A DNA stretch of 64,000 nt from Embiotoca jacksoni (Eukaryota > Chordata > Actinopteri > Embiotocidae): the NCBI GenBank assembly GCA_022577435.1, contig JAKOON010000006.1:24838536-24902535 (forward strand), read 5' to 3'. The notes beneath the pieces were generated by a model. It saw only the letters and a program-made list of their open reading frames with translations. It had not been told where the DNA came from and made no database searches. The position numbers and the translations under genes are program-made. This document shows positions 34,790-61,200 of the stretch, in pieces; the first letter of the stretch is position 1; each line of letters starts with the position of its first letter.

Positions 34790-37078
34790 TCCTCCTGCTC
34801 CTCCTGCTCTTCCTGCTGCTCCTCCTGCTCTTCCTCCTGCTCTTCCTGCTGCTCCTCCTCCTGCTCCTCCTCCTGTTCTTCCTTCTGCCCTTCCTCCTGC
34901 TCCACCTCCTGCTCTTCCTCCTGCTCCTCCTCCTGCTCTTCCTCCTGCTCCTCCTCCTGCTCCTCCTCCTGCTCCTCCTCCTGCCCTTCCTCCTGCTCCT
35001 CCTCCTGCTACTCCTCCTGCTCTTCCTCCTGCCCTTCCTCCTGCTCTTCCTCCTGCTCCTCCTCCTGCTCTTCCTGCTGCCCTTCCTCCTGCTGCCCTTC
35101 CTCCTGCTCCTCCTCCTGCCCTTCCTCCTGCTCTTCCTCCTCCTGCTCTTCCTCCTGCTCTTCCTCCTGCTCTTCCTCCTGCTCTTCCTCCTGCTACTCC
35201 TCCTGCTCCTCCTCCTGCCCTTCCTCCTGCTCTTCCTGCTGCTCTTCCTCCTGCCCTTCCTCCTGCTCTTCCTCCTGCTCCTCCTCCTGCTCTTCCTGCT
35301 GCCCTTCCTCCTGCTCCTCCTCCTGCTCTTCCTGCTGCCCTTCCTCCTGCTGCCCTTCCTCCTGCTCCTCCTCCTGCTCTTCCTCCTCCTGCTCTTCCTC
35401 CTGCTCCTCCTCCTGCTACTCCTCCTGCTCCTCCTCCTGCCCTTCCTCCTGCTCCTCCTCCTGCCCTTCCTCCTGCTCCTCCTCCTGCTGCCCTTCCTCC
35501 TGCTCCTCCTCCTGCTCTTCCTCCTCCTGCTCCTCCTCCTGCTCTTCCTGCTGCCCTTCCTCCTGCTGCCCTTCCTCCTGCTCCTCCTCCTGCCCTTCCT
35601 CCTGCTCTTCCTCCTCCTGCTCTTCCTCCTGCTCTTCCTCCTGCTCTTCCTCCTGCTCTTCCTCCTGCTACTCCTCCTGCTCCTCCTCCTGCCCTTCCTC
35701 CTGCTCTTCCTGCTGCTCTTCCTCCTGCCCTTCCTCCTGCTCTTCCTCCTGCTCCTCCTCCTGCTCTTCCTGCTGCCCTTCCTCCTGCTCCTCCTCCTGC
35801 TCTTCCTGCTGCCCTTCCTCCTGCTGCCCTTCCTCCTGCTCCTCCTCCTGCTCTTCCTCCTCCTGCTCTTCCTCCTGCTCCTCCTCCTGCTACTCCTCCT
35901 GCTCCTCCTCCTGCCCTTCCTCCTGCTCCTCCTCCTGCCCTTCCTCCTGCTCCTCCTCCTGCTGCCCTTCCTCCTGCTCCTCCTCCTGCTCTTCCTCCTC
36001 CTGCTCCTCCTCCTGCTCTTCCTGCTGCCCTTCCTCCTGCTGCCCTTCCTCCTGCTCCTCCTCCTGCCCTTCCTCCTGCTCTTCCTCCTCCTGCTCTTCC
36101 TCCTGCTCTTCCTCCTGCTCTTCCTCCTGCTCTTCCTCCTGCTACTCCTCCTGCTCCTCCTCCTGCCCTTCCTCCTGCTCTTCCTGCTGCTCTTCCTCCT
36201 GCCCTTCCTCCTGCTCTTCCTCCTGCTCCTCCTCCTGCTCTTCCTGCTGCCCTTCCTCCTGCTCCTCCTCCTGCTCTTCCTGCTGCCCTTCCTCCTGCTG
36301 CCCTTCCTCCTGCTCCTCCTCCTGCTCTTCCTCCTCCTGCTCTTCCTCCTGCTCCTCCTCCTGCTACTCCTCCTGCTCCTCCTCCTGCCCTTCCTCCTGC
36401 TCCTCCTCCTGCCCTTCCTCCTGCTCCTCCTCCTGCTGCCCTTCCTCCTGCTCCTCCTCCTGCTCTTCCTCCTCCTGCTCCTCCTCCTGCTCTTCCTGCT
36501 GCCCTTCCTCCTGCTGCCCTTCCTCCTGCTCCTCCTCCTGCCCTTCCTCCTGCTCTTCCTCCTCCTGCTCTTCCTCCTGCTCTTCCTCCTGCTCTTCCTC
36601 CTGCTACTCCTCCTGCTCCTCCTCCTGCCCTTCCTCCTGCTCTTCCTCCTCCTGCTCTTCCTCCTGCTCTTCCTCCTGCTCTTCCTCCTGCTACTCCTCC
36701 TGCTCCTCCTCCTGCCCTTCCTCCTGCTCTTCCTGCTGCTCTTCCTCCTGCCCTTCCTCCTGCTCTTCCTCCTGCTCCTCCTCCTGCTCTTCCTGCTGCC
36801 CTTCCTCCTGCTCCTCCTCCTGCTCTTCCTGCTGCCCTTCCTCCTGCTCCTCCTCCTGCTCTTCCTCCTCCTGCTCTTCCTCCTGCTCTTCCTCCTGCTC
36901 CTCCTCCTGCTACTCCTCCTGCTCCTCCTCCTGCCCTTCCTCCTGCTCTTCCTCCTGCTCTTCCTCCTGCCCTTCCTCCTGCTCCTCCTCCTGCTCCTCC
37001 TCCTGCTCTTCCTGCTGCCCTTCCTCCTGCTCCTCCTCCTGCTCCTCCTCCTGCTCCTCCTCCTGCTCTTCCTCCTCA
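34790..37078. repeat. 2.3-kb (TCCTCCTGCTCT)-type minisatellite with 474-bp higher-order unit
   Basis: CCTCCTGCTCTTCCTCCTGC-like 12- to 15-bp units with CTGCCC and CTACTCC variants. A landmark CCTGCTGCCCTTCCTCCTGC recurs at 35073, 35547, 36021 and 36495, exactly 474 bp apart, so a block of variants was copied as a unit. The plus strand has almost no A, so all three plus frames stay open for over 800 codons (poly-Leu, Pro/Ala and Ser/Cys), and one minus frame reads Arg/Ser/Lys-rich. None is treated as a gene. Confidence 0.97.
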
Positions 37079-37254
37079 GGTCCGTTCTCACCGTCAGATT
37101 GCAGTGCTCGTTTCTGTCGGATCATGTTGGTTGATTTGTTGAGATAAATCTGTCTGCAGAGGAACACGATCATTTAACCTTACTGTCGTCATAGTTACCG
37201 TACTGTCGGCTGGTGATGGGATGGAAAACTGCGACTATTTAACTAAAATAAGTC

Positions 37255-37480
37255 CTCCTACCTGACCTACACCCCTCCGTCACCCCTCCGTCCTCCTACC
37301 TGACCTACACCCCTCCGTCACCCCTCCGTCCTCCTACCTGACCTACACCCCTCTGTCACCCCTCCGTCCTCCTCCGTCCTACCTGACCGTCCCCCCTCCG
37401 TCCTCCTCCGTCCTACCTGACCGTCCCCCCTCCGTCCTCCTGCGTCCTCCTACCTGACCGTCCCCCCTCCGTCCTCCTCT
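37255..37480. repeat. Short tandem repeat (CTACCTGAC...CCCCTCCGTC)
   Basis: About six imperfect copies of a unit with CCTCCTACCTGACCTACACC and CCTCCGTCACC. The rest of 37079-37916 is unique with no gene recognised. Confidence 0.8.
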
Positions 37481-37916
37481 TCAGGAATGTGTCTCTGTTA
37501 ACTGAGACAAAAGACCTGCTGTGTGCTCGGCTCTGCAGGCGTCTCCTCTGAAGACAGCTACCTGCTGGGAGATCCCGGCCTTTCACCCACATGCTGCTGT
37601 CAGTCATGCGTTTCTCAGGAGGAGGCGGGGGAGGAGGGCATGGGGAGGTGGGAAGGGGGCCAGTGGGGGAGGAGGACGGTGGTCTGCTGAGACTCTTCAC
37701 AGAGGCACTGAAGCAGGGCAGCTCTCCTCTTTGTCTGGTGTTTCCTTACCTTGTACCTCCACCGTCACCTCAGGCTGCCAGATATTTCTGACCTCTGACC
37801 TTTCAGCCTCCTGATGTCGCTGCTCTTCAACCTTTGGACCAACGCAGCAGCAGCTGGACCTCTGAGACAAAGAGTGGTTTCTGTTTGGAGTTCAGTTCTG
37901 TGTTTGGATCAATCAT

Positions 37917-38203
37917 CATCCATCAGTGATGTCATCAACCATCAGTGATGTCATCAACCAGCAGTGATGTCATCAACCAGCAGTGATGTCATCGTTGGTT
38001 TGTGAACGTTATGAATCCTCCAGTTCAGATTCGGTCCGTCACCATCTTGTTAGTTCGGAGCAGTTTGGAGCAGGAAGTGACCATATTTGGACGAGCTGGG
38101 GGAGGAGCCAGCGGTGGATCTGACCGATCTGATTGGAAACCTGAGGATACTACGTCCCGCCCACCGATAGCTGTAACCTGACTGCACCGCAGGCCTGTCA
38201 ATC
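37917..38203 (+). mobile_element. Dispersed 0.6-kb repeat, copy B (partial)
   Basis: Carries the CATCAACCATCAGTGATGTC tandem end and the segment through GATACTACGTCCCGCCCACC to GGCCTGTCAATC, then stops. The half with the LANNTEITDG frame is missing. Confidence 0.75.
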
Positions 38204-41200
38204 TGTGTTGTAGATTTGGTCCCAGATGTGCTGTCTGTCCTCCGTGTCCCTCCAGCGTCTCTCTGAAGGGTTCCTGTGGCTTCAGGCAGCAGAGAGTTGT
38301 AGATTTATTCCAGCTCTTCCCCAACACCGTGTGGTTTCACCCGTGGCTGGTTCCCCGTTTGAGGATCGTCGGACCGCGGTCGGTACCGACCCACCACCGC
38401 TGACCAGCAGCATCTCCCTGTTTCTGACACTCGGAGCCGGTCGACCGTTCGGCCCTTTGAAAGACGCTCAGGTCTCCTCCAACACGGAGACGACGAGACT
38501 CTAAACGTTGCTCTTGATCTGGGAGTTGTCTGGATGTTTGGGCACCCCGTGTTTTCCTTCTTCCCGCTCTTTTTCTCCAAGTGGAGTGTGTTTTCGTGGA
38601 CTACCTGAATGTGCTGATGGCAGCGGCGATGCGTTCGGTCCTCAGGTGTGTTCCACATTAACACCTGAACCAGGAGACACCGTCCCATAATCCTCTCGTG
38701 AATATCAGTGAGGGCAGTGCACTGAAGGGATGTGAACCTGTGAAACACGGCTGCCTCAGCGTGTTTCTGATGTTCATCTGCAGACTTGTTGAACAGAAAG
38801 CTTGTGGGACGGTCGTGGGATACGAGGCATCGTTGACCTTCAGCCATTTTAAAGCTACAGTATCATCTTCACAAACAGAGAAGCACTGAAGGTGTGAAGG
38901 TCACTCAGCCCTGCTGAAGGGACGCCGGCCGGCCGGATGGCTGGCTCCGAGAAAATTAGCAACATAAAATCATGAAAGCATTTCAGAAGGAGAGGACACG
39001 CTGAGGTGGAGGAGCTCCCTATGTAGTAATGAGAGGAAGGTTCCAGCGGCCTCATCGCCATGGAGACGTCACGTGATTAATGGAACCGTTTGTCTTTCAT
39101 GGATCCGCTGACGGTTCGAGGCTGCAGAGCGATCAAACAAACGAGTTACAACTCAAAATGTATCTTTACGCAGCGTTAACGTCTAAGAGACAATAACACC
39201 ACCAGAAGTCCTCCACTCTGTCCCTCCACCTGTCTTCTGTCCTGGCTGTCATTCCTTCACATTATATTCTCTCATATTTCAGAGACTTTGAAAGGAAATT
39301 TAATTTCACAAGTATTCAATTCAAAATGGATTTCTTTGCAGCTGTCTTGAACATTGATTCATGGTTTCTGTCATTTTTCAAGGAAACATGTCAAACAAGT
39401 TTAAGATTCTTGAATGTGAATGTTTGACATCTGAAAAAGGTCCTCATCATCCTGGATTTAAAAAAATGATTCAACAAGTAAACAATCAGATTCATTAAAA
39501 ATGAAAATGATTTTCAATGATTAAGTTTTGTGTTAACATCCAGTAAAGAGAGGAATCATAATACATCTATTATGGTGCGTTTCTCTTCAGCCCTTTTATA
39601 TTTGTGTTTAACCGAGAACTAAATCCCAACAAGTCAGTCTGATGACGTCTCAAGCATTTTTGCACACTACGAATAAAACAATGAGGAGCTGAACTACGTT
39701 TTAAGAAAGACCTTCTCATTGTGGATCCCATCTGAAACTCTTTGTCTTCGTCACGTGTCCATCGATCACAGGTTTTATTCTGTGGTTCCACGTCGTTGCC
39801 TCGATGATTAAAACCTGTTTGCAGTTTTCAGGTTGTTAAAAATAACATTGAGACAATTCTGTCCAAAGACGAGCGGTTTTAATCAATCAATGCGTTTCAG
39901 TGCTGCAAGCTGGACTCCAAAAGGTCCTGGTCCTTCAGAAAGTTCTGCTCCTTGAGCACGGACCGCTAGCTGGTAAAACGATCTCCCTGGAACTTCATTT
40001 AGACCTTTGTTCTGTCGGTGGAAACACAAGTTGAGTTCCTCCAAAGGTTCTTAGTTCCAGGGAACGTTTGGTGGTAAAATCAGCTGTATATAATGAAAAT
40101 AAAAAGTTCCTTAGATGGAGCGTTGGGCTTCACCACAGGAGACTTTAACAGTGGTGGGTGAAAACTCATCGACCATTAAACTGCTCTGAAGCTGAAGTCC
40201 AAGAGAATACAACTAGCCAAGGAGCTAAAGGTTCCTCCAGCTGTCTGCTGTCTGCGTGTCCACCGGGTTAAAGTTCACACTCGTAGAACTCCTCCAGAAC
40301 CAGGCTCTGTCCAAAACTACCCACTACAGCAGAAGAAGAGTTCCTCTAAAGGTTCTCTGTCGCCTGGTGGAAGGACAAAAGACCAACACCGCTCACACTT
40401 CAAAATACACAAATTACTGTCTGGAAAAGTTGTTTTTCAGCCAACGACAAAGAAGAAGGAGCTGCACGTGTTTCCTCTGAACGTGCTGCCGTCAGCTCGG
40501 GTTGACCCGATGCGCTTCATGGGCCCGGTTCACGGTGTCCTGGGCTCAAACAGTAACTACGGCATTCAGTGCAAGGCGGATTTGAGTTAATGAGGTTAAA
40601 GAGATCCTTTTCTTCTGAGTGAATGGGAAGTCATTGTGTGGCGTTCCTGTGGGCCGACAGCGAGCAGAGCTGTGGAGGGACGTGGAGCTGCACAACCGAA
40701 CGCCGCTCCACTTTCAACCGGACGGCGTTTGGACTCACGTCGCCTCACTCTCACTCAAACATCCGGATAAAAAAAGAAAAAAAAAGAACAAATCCTATTT
40801 ACCCCCTCTCCTCCTCCTCCTCCTCCTCCCCCTCCTCGGTAGACTAATTCCTTTGTGATCGTGTCTGATACCTGTTTTTAGGCCCCATAAGTTTATAATC
40901 CTGTCTGTAGTTGTATGGAAGCCCATTTCTGTCAAAAAAGGAAAAACACAACACCAATATCTTGGTTGGGTGCTTTTTTTCTAATATTTAGTTGATATTA
41001 TCTCATAACTACATCACCTACTCATTATTTGTATTATTAGTTTATAATAATGGGCCCAAGTACAACTGACAACCAATGAGAATCTGTAAGAAAATGAGCA
41101 ATAATTATTTTATAATCTTGACAGACAACACAGATCAAATTATGATGCACTACATCACCATTTTTTGATCAGACTTAACATTTTTGAAAAACTCTTGGAA

Positions 41201-41523
41201 CAAAGGTTTGATCATAATATGAGTCATACTAAGCCATGAGACGTTATAATTCTGACTGTCATCATTATCAGATGTTATTATGATGAGAGTTTCTCATAGT
41301 TGGAAGATACTTAGTCATTCAGTATAATATTCTGCCTCGTTATTATAATGAGATTTATCACTTTATTAGAAAGTTTCCCAAAACTGATTTTTTTTTCTGC
41401 ATTAATTGTTTGATTTTCTGAAGTGACATAAATGGAGTCTGTATGCAGACATGTATGTGATTGACAGGAAACATCCAGAGAGATCCTTGATGGGCAGATA
41501 ATCTGACCTGCCTGCTGTTCCAG
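38204..41523. other. Region upstream of the first visible nidogen exon
   Basis: 3.3 kb without a recognisable exon. It should be intron 1 of the nidogen gene, or intron plus the unseen exon 1. Near 39880-40080 there is a dispersed-repeat-like stretch (GTTCCTCCAAAGGTTCTTAG, GGAACGTTTGGTGG). A short CCTCCT tract lies at 40808-40836. Frames at 38305-38847 (minus) are unassigned. Confidence 0.45.
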
Positions 41524-56697
<15,174 letters not shown>

Positions 56698-57446
56698 GTC
56701 GGTAACGAACTCTGACACCTGTCTGCGAGTTCAGGTGGTTGTTGGTTCAAATCCCCAGACCTGCTGTAGATTTCAGTGAAAAGAACTGACAGACTTCCCA
56801 AGCAAAAATAATATAGTAGAAAATATGAAAAAAGGAACATAATGTCACTGATGATAAATTATTATTATTATTAAATTTGCCTTTCCTGCTCTGAGGACTG
56901 TGTTGTCCACTCCTTATTAATTCTACAAATGCTTCATCATCTATTTAAATAGCTTGTTTAATCCGTTTTCCATTTTTCAGATCTGAAGCTCTGAACTCTT
57001 TTATAATAAAACCCTTCAAGATCTTTTAGAGTTACTTTGTGGATTCTGGTTTCTTAATTCTCCTCTTTTCTTCCTCCCTGCTTTGTTTTTTCTTCTCCTT
57101 CCTCATTAATGTTCTCCTCCAATAAAAAGCTAAATGTAAATAAATGAAAAAAGTTTTAAATGTTGAAGGACTCATTCCCCAGCCTGCAGACGCCTGATTG
57201 GCCGACAGCGTCTGTCTGTTTTGTTGTTGTTGTTGTTGTTGTTGTGTCGGTGGTTTGCCGTCGGCACAAAGCTGCAGACTCCTTCAGTGATTCCAGGTGT
57301 CGGGAGCTCAGAGCTAATTACAGCTTCGCTCCTCCGCACCAAAGTTTTGTCATATTTCCATCTTTTTATGACCTCCTGGCCCTGAAAGGCATCATTTAGT
57401 GTCCGCTGTCACAACCTGCCGCCGAGCAGAGCAGAGCAGCGCTGGT
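56698..57446. other. nid1 intron after exon 12, unique part
   Basis: Contains a (TTG)n tract at about 57222-57246. The next nidogen exon (thyroglobulin module) is not present. Confidence 0.5.
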
Positions 57447-57603
57447 CTGTGATCTCAGGGTTCCTCTGTGATCTCAGGGTTCTTCTGTGATCTCAGGGTT
57501 CCTCTGTGATCTCAGGGTTCCTCTGTGATCTCAGGGTTCTTCTGTGATCTCAGGGTTCCTCTGTGATCTCAGGGTTCCTCTGTGATCTCAGGGTTCTTCT
57601 GTG
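57447..57603. repeat. Minisatellite, 19-bp unit
   Basis: About eight units of GATCTCAGGGTTCCTCTGT, some with TTCTTC in place of TTCCTC. Confidence 0.95.
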
Positions 57604-57623
57604 TCGGGCCGATGGAGGTCGAG

Positions 57624-57969
57624 CAGAGAGTTGAAGTCCAGCAGAGAGTTGAAGTCCAGCAGAGTTGAAGTCCAGCAAAGAGTTGAAGTCCAGCAAAGAG
57701 TTGAAGTCCAGCAGAGAGTTGAAGTCCAGCAAAGAGTTGAAGTCCAGCAGAGAGTTGAAGTCCAGCAGAGAGTTGAAGTCCAGCAAAGAGTTGAAGTCCA
57801 GCAGAGAGTTGAAGTCCAGCAAAGAGTTGAAGTCCAGCAGAGAGTTGAAGTCCAGCAGAGTTGAAGTCCAGCAAAGAGTTGAAGTCCAGCAGAGAGTTGA
57901 AGTCCAGCAGAGTTGAAGTCCAGCAGAGAGTTGAAGTCCAGCAAAGAGTTGAAGTCCAGCAGAGAGTTG
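57624..57969. repeat. Minisatellite, 18-bp unit
   Basis: About 19 units of AGAGTTGAAGTCCAGCAG with CAA/CAG variants and a few 16-bp units. All six frames are open for long stretches because 18 is a multiple of three and no unit carries a stop in those frames. Confidence 0.95.
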
Positions 57970-58220
57970 AGGCATCCCAGACGTCACTGTGACTGCAGAG
58001 ATGAAAAACAATCATCTCTGTGCTCTTCTGCAGCCTCCACGTCCATAAAACTGTTGTTGCTTCAGTGAATGAATGTTAGCGTGTTTTCATGGTTTTGTTT
58101 TCCAGCATGCTAAAATGACAAAAGTTTTATATTTCTCTGTTTTTACTGTAGTTGATCTACTTTACATTCCTTTCACAGGAACTCTCTCCTCGAGTCTCCT
58201 TCAGTCTCATCTCGTCTCTT

Positions 58221-61200
58221 CAAGTCTCATGGACTCTCATGGACTCTCATTAACTCTCATTAACTCTCATGGACTCTCATTAACTCTCATGGACTCTCAT
58301 TAACTCTCATGGACTCTCATTAACTCTCATGGACTCTCATGGACTCTCATTGACTCTCATTAACTCTCATGGACTCTCATTAACTCTCATGGACTCTCAT
58401 GGACTCTCATTAACTCTCATGGGCTCTCATGGACTCTCATTAACTCTCATGGACTCTCATTAACTCTCATTGACTCTCATGGACTCTCATTGATTCTCAT
58501 GGACTCTCATTAACTCTCATGGACTCTCATGGACTCTCATTAACTCTCATTGACTCTCATTAACTCTCATGGGCTCTCATGGACTCTCATTAACTCTCAT
58601 GGACTCTCATTAACTCTCATTGACTCTCATGGACTCTCATGGACTCATTGATTCTCATGGACTCTCATTAACTCTCATGGACTCTCATTAACTCTCATGG
58701 ACTCTCATTGACTCTCATTGACTCTCATGGACTCATTGACTCTCATTGATTCTCATGGGCTCTCATGGACTCTCATGGACTCTCATTAACTCTCATGGAC
58801 TCTCATTAACTCTCATGGACTCTCATGGACTCTCATTAACTCTCATGGGCTCTCATGGACTCTCATTAACTCTCATGGACTCTCATTAACTCTCATTGAC
58901 TCTCATGGACTCTCATTGATTCTCATGGACTCTCATTAACTCTCATGGACTCTCATGGACTCTCATTAACTCTCATGGACTCTCATTAACTCTCATGGGC
59001 TCTCATGGACTCTCATTAACTCTCATGGACTCTCATTAACTCTCATTGACTCTCATGGACTCTCATGGACTCATTGATTCTCATGGACTCTCATTAACTC
59101 TCATGGACTCTCATTAACTCTCATGGACTCTCATTAACTCTCATTGACTCTCATGGACTCATTGACTCTCATTGATTCTCATGGGCTCTCATGGACTCTC
59201 ATGGACTCTCATTAACTCTCATGGACTCTCATTAACTCTCATGGACTCTCATGGACTCTCATTAACTCATTAACTCTCATGGACTCTCATTAACTCTCAT
59301 TAACTCTCATGGACTCTCATTAATTCTCATGGACTCTCATTAACTCTCATGGACTCTCATGGACTCTCATGGACTCTCATGGACTCTCATTAACTCTCAT
59401 GGACTCTCATTGACTCTCATTAACTCTCATGGACTCTCATGGACTCTCATTAACTCTCATGGACTCTCATTAACTCTCATGGACTCTCATGGACTCTCAT
59501 TGACTCTCATTAACTCTCATGGACTCTCATTAACTCTCATGGACTCTCATGGACTCTCATTAACTCTCATGGGCTCTCATGGACTCTCATTAACTCTCAT
59601 GGACTCTCATTAACTCTCATTGACTCTCATGGACTCTCATTGACTCTCATTGATTCTCATGGACTCTCATTAACTCTCATGGACTCTCATTAACTCTCAT
59701 GGGCTCTCATGGACTCTCATTAACTCTCATGGACTCTCATTAACTCTCATTGACTCTCATTGACTCTCATTGATTCTCATGGACTCTCATTAACTCTCAT
59801 GGACTCTCATTAACTCTCATGGACTCTCATTAACTCTCATTGACTCTCATGGACTCATTGACTCTCATTGATTCTCATGGGCTCTCATGGACTCTCATTA
59901 ACTCTCATGGACTCTCATTAACTCTCATGGACTCATTAACTCTCATGGGCTCTCATGGACTCTCATTAACTCTCATGGACTCTCATGGACTCTCATTAAC
60001 TCTCATGGACTCTCATGGACTCTCATTAACTCTCATTAACTCTCATGGACTCTCATTAACTCTCATTAACTCTCATGGACTCATTAATTCTCATGGACTC
60101 TCATTAACTCTCATGGACTCTCATGGACTCTCATGGACTCTCATGGACTCTCATGGACTCTCATTAACTCTCATGGACTCTCATGGACTCTCATTAACTC
60201 TCATGGACTCTCATGGACTCTCATTAACTCTCATGGACTCTCATTAACTCTCATGGACTCTCATGGACTCTCATTGACTCTCATTAACTCTCATGGACTC
60301 TCATTAACTCTCATGGGCTCTCATGGACTCTCATTAACTCTCATGGACTCTCATTAACTCTCATTGACTCTCATGGACTCTCATTGACTCTCATTGATTC
60401 TCATGGACTCTCATTAACTCTCATGGACTCTCATTAACTCTCATGGGCTCTCATGGACTCTCATTAACTCTCATGGACTCATTAACTCTCATTGACTCTC
60501 ATGGACTCTCATTGACTCTCATTAACTCTCATGGACTCTCATTAACTCTCATGGACTCTCATGGACTCATTGATTCTCATGGACTCTCATTAACTCTCAT
60601 GGACTCTCATTAACTCTCATGGACTCTCATTGACTCTCATTGACTCTCATGGACTCATTGACTCTCATTGATTCTCATGGGCTCTCATGGACTCTCATGG
60701 ACTCTCATTAACTCTCATGGACTCTCATTAACTCTCATGGACTCTCATGGACTCTCATTAACTCTCATGGGCTCTCATGGACTCTCATTAACTCTCATGG
60801 ACTCTCATTAACTCTCATTGACTCTCATGGACTCTCATTGATTCTCATGGACTCTCATTAACTCTCATGGACTCTCATGGACTCTCATTAACTCTCATGG
60901 ACTCTCATTAACTCTCATGGGCTCTCATGGACTCTCATTAACTCTCATGGACTCTCATTAACTCTCATTGACTCTCATGGACTCTCATGGACTCATTGAT
61001 TCTCATGGACTCTCATTAACTCTCATGGACTCTCATTAACTCTCATGGACTCTCATTAACTCTCATTGACTCTCATGGACTCATTGACTCTCATTGATTC
61101 TCATGGGCTCTCATGGACTCTCATGGACTCTCATTAACTCTCATGGACTCTCATGGACTCTCATTAACTCTCATGGACTCTCATGGACTCTCATTAACTC

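Noticed and set aside
34649..37147. Four open frames of about 790-830 codons, including a poly-Leu frame with a signal-like start MLFTLQANMETPP
   Set aside because: The plus strand of the array has almost no A, so all three plus frames are open by composition. Several equally long frames on the same DNA argue against coding.
38305..38847. 180-codon minus frame as a possible gene
   Set aside because: No family resemblance, no splice neighbours, and it lies in repeat-rich intergenic or intronic DNA; left as unassigned.
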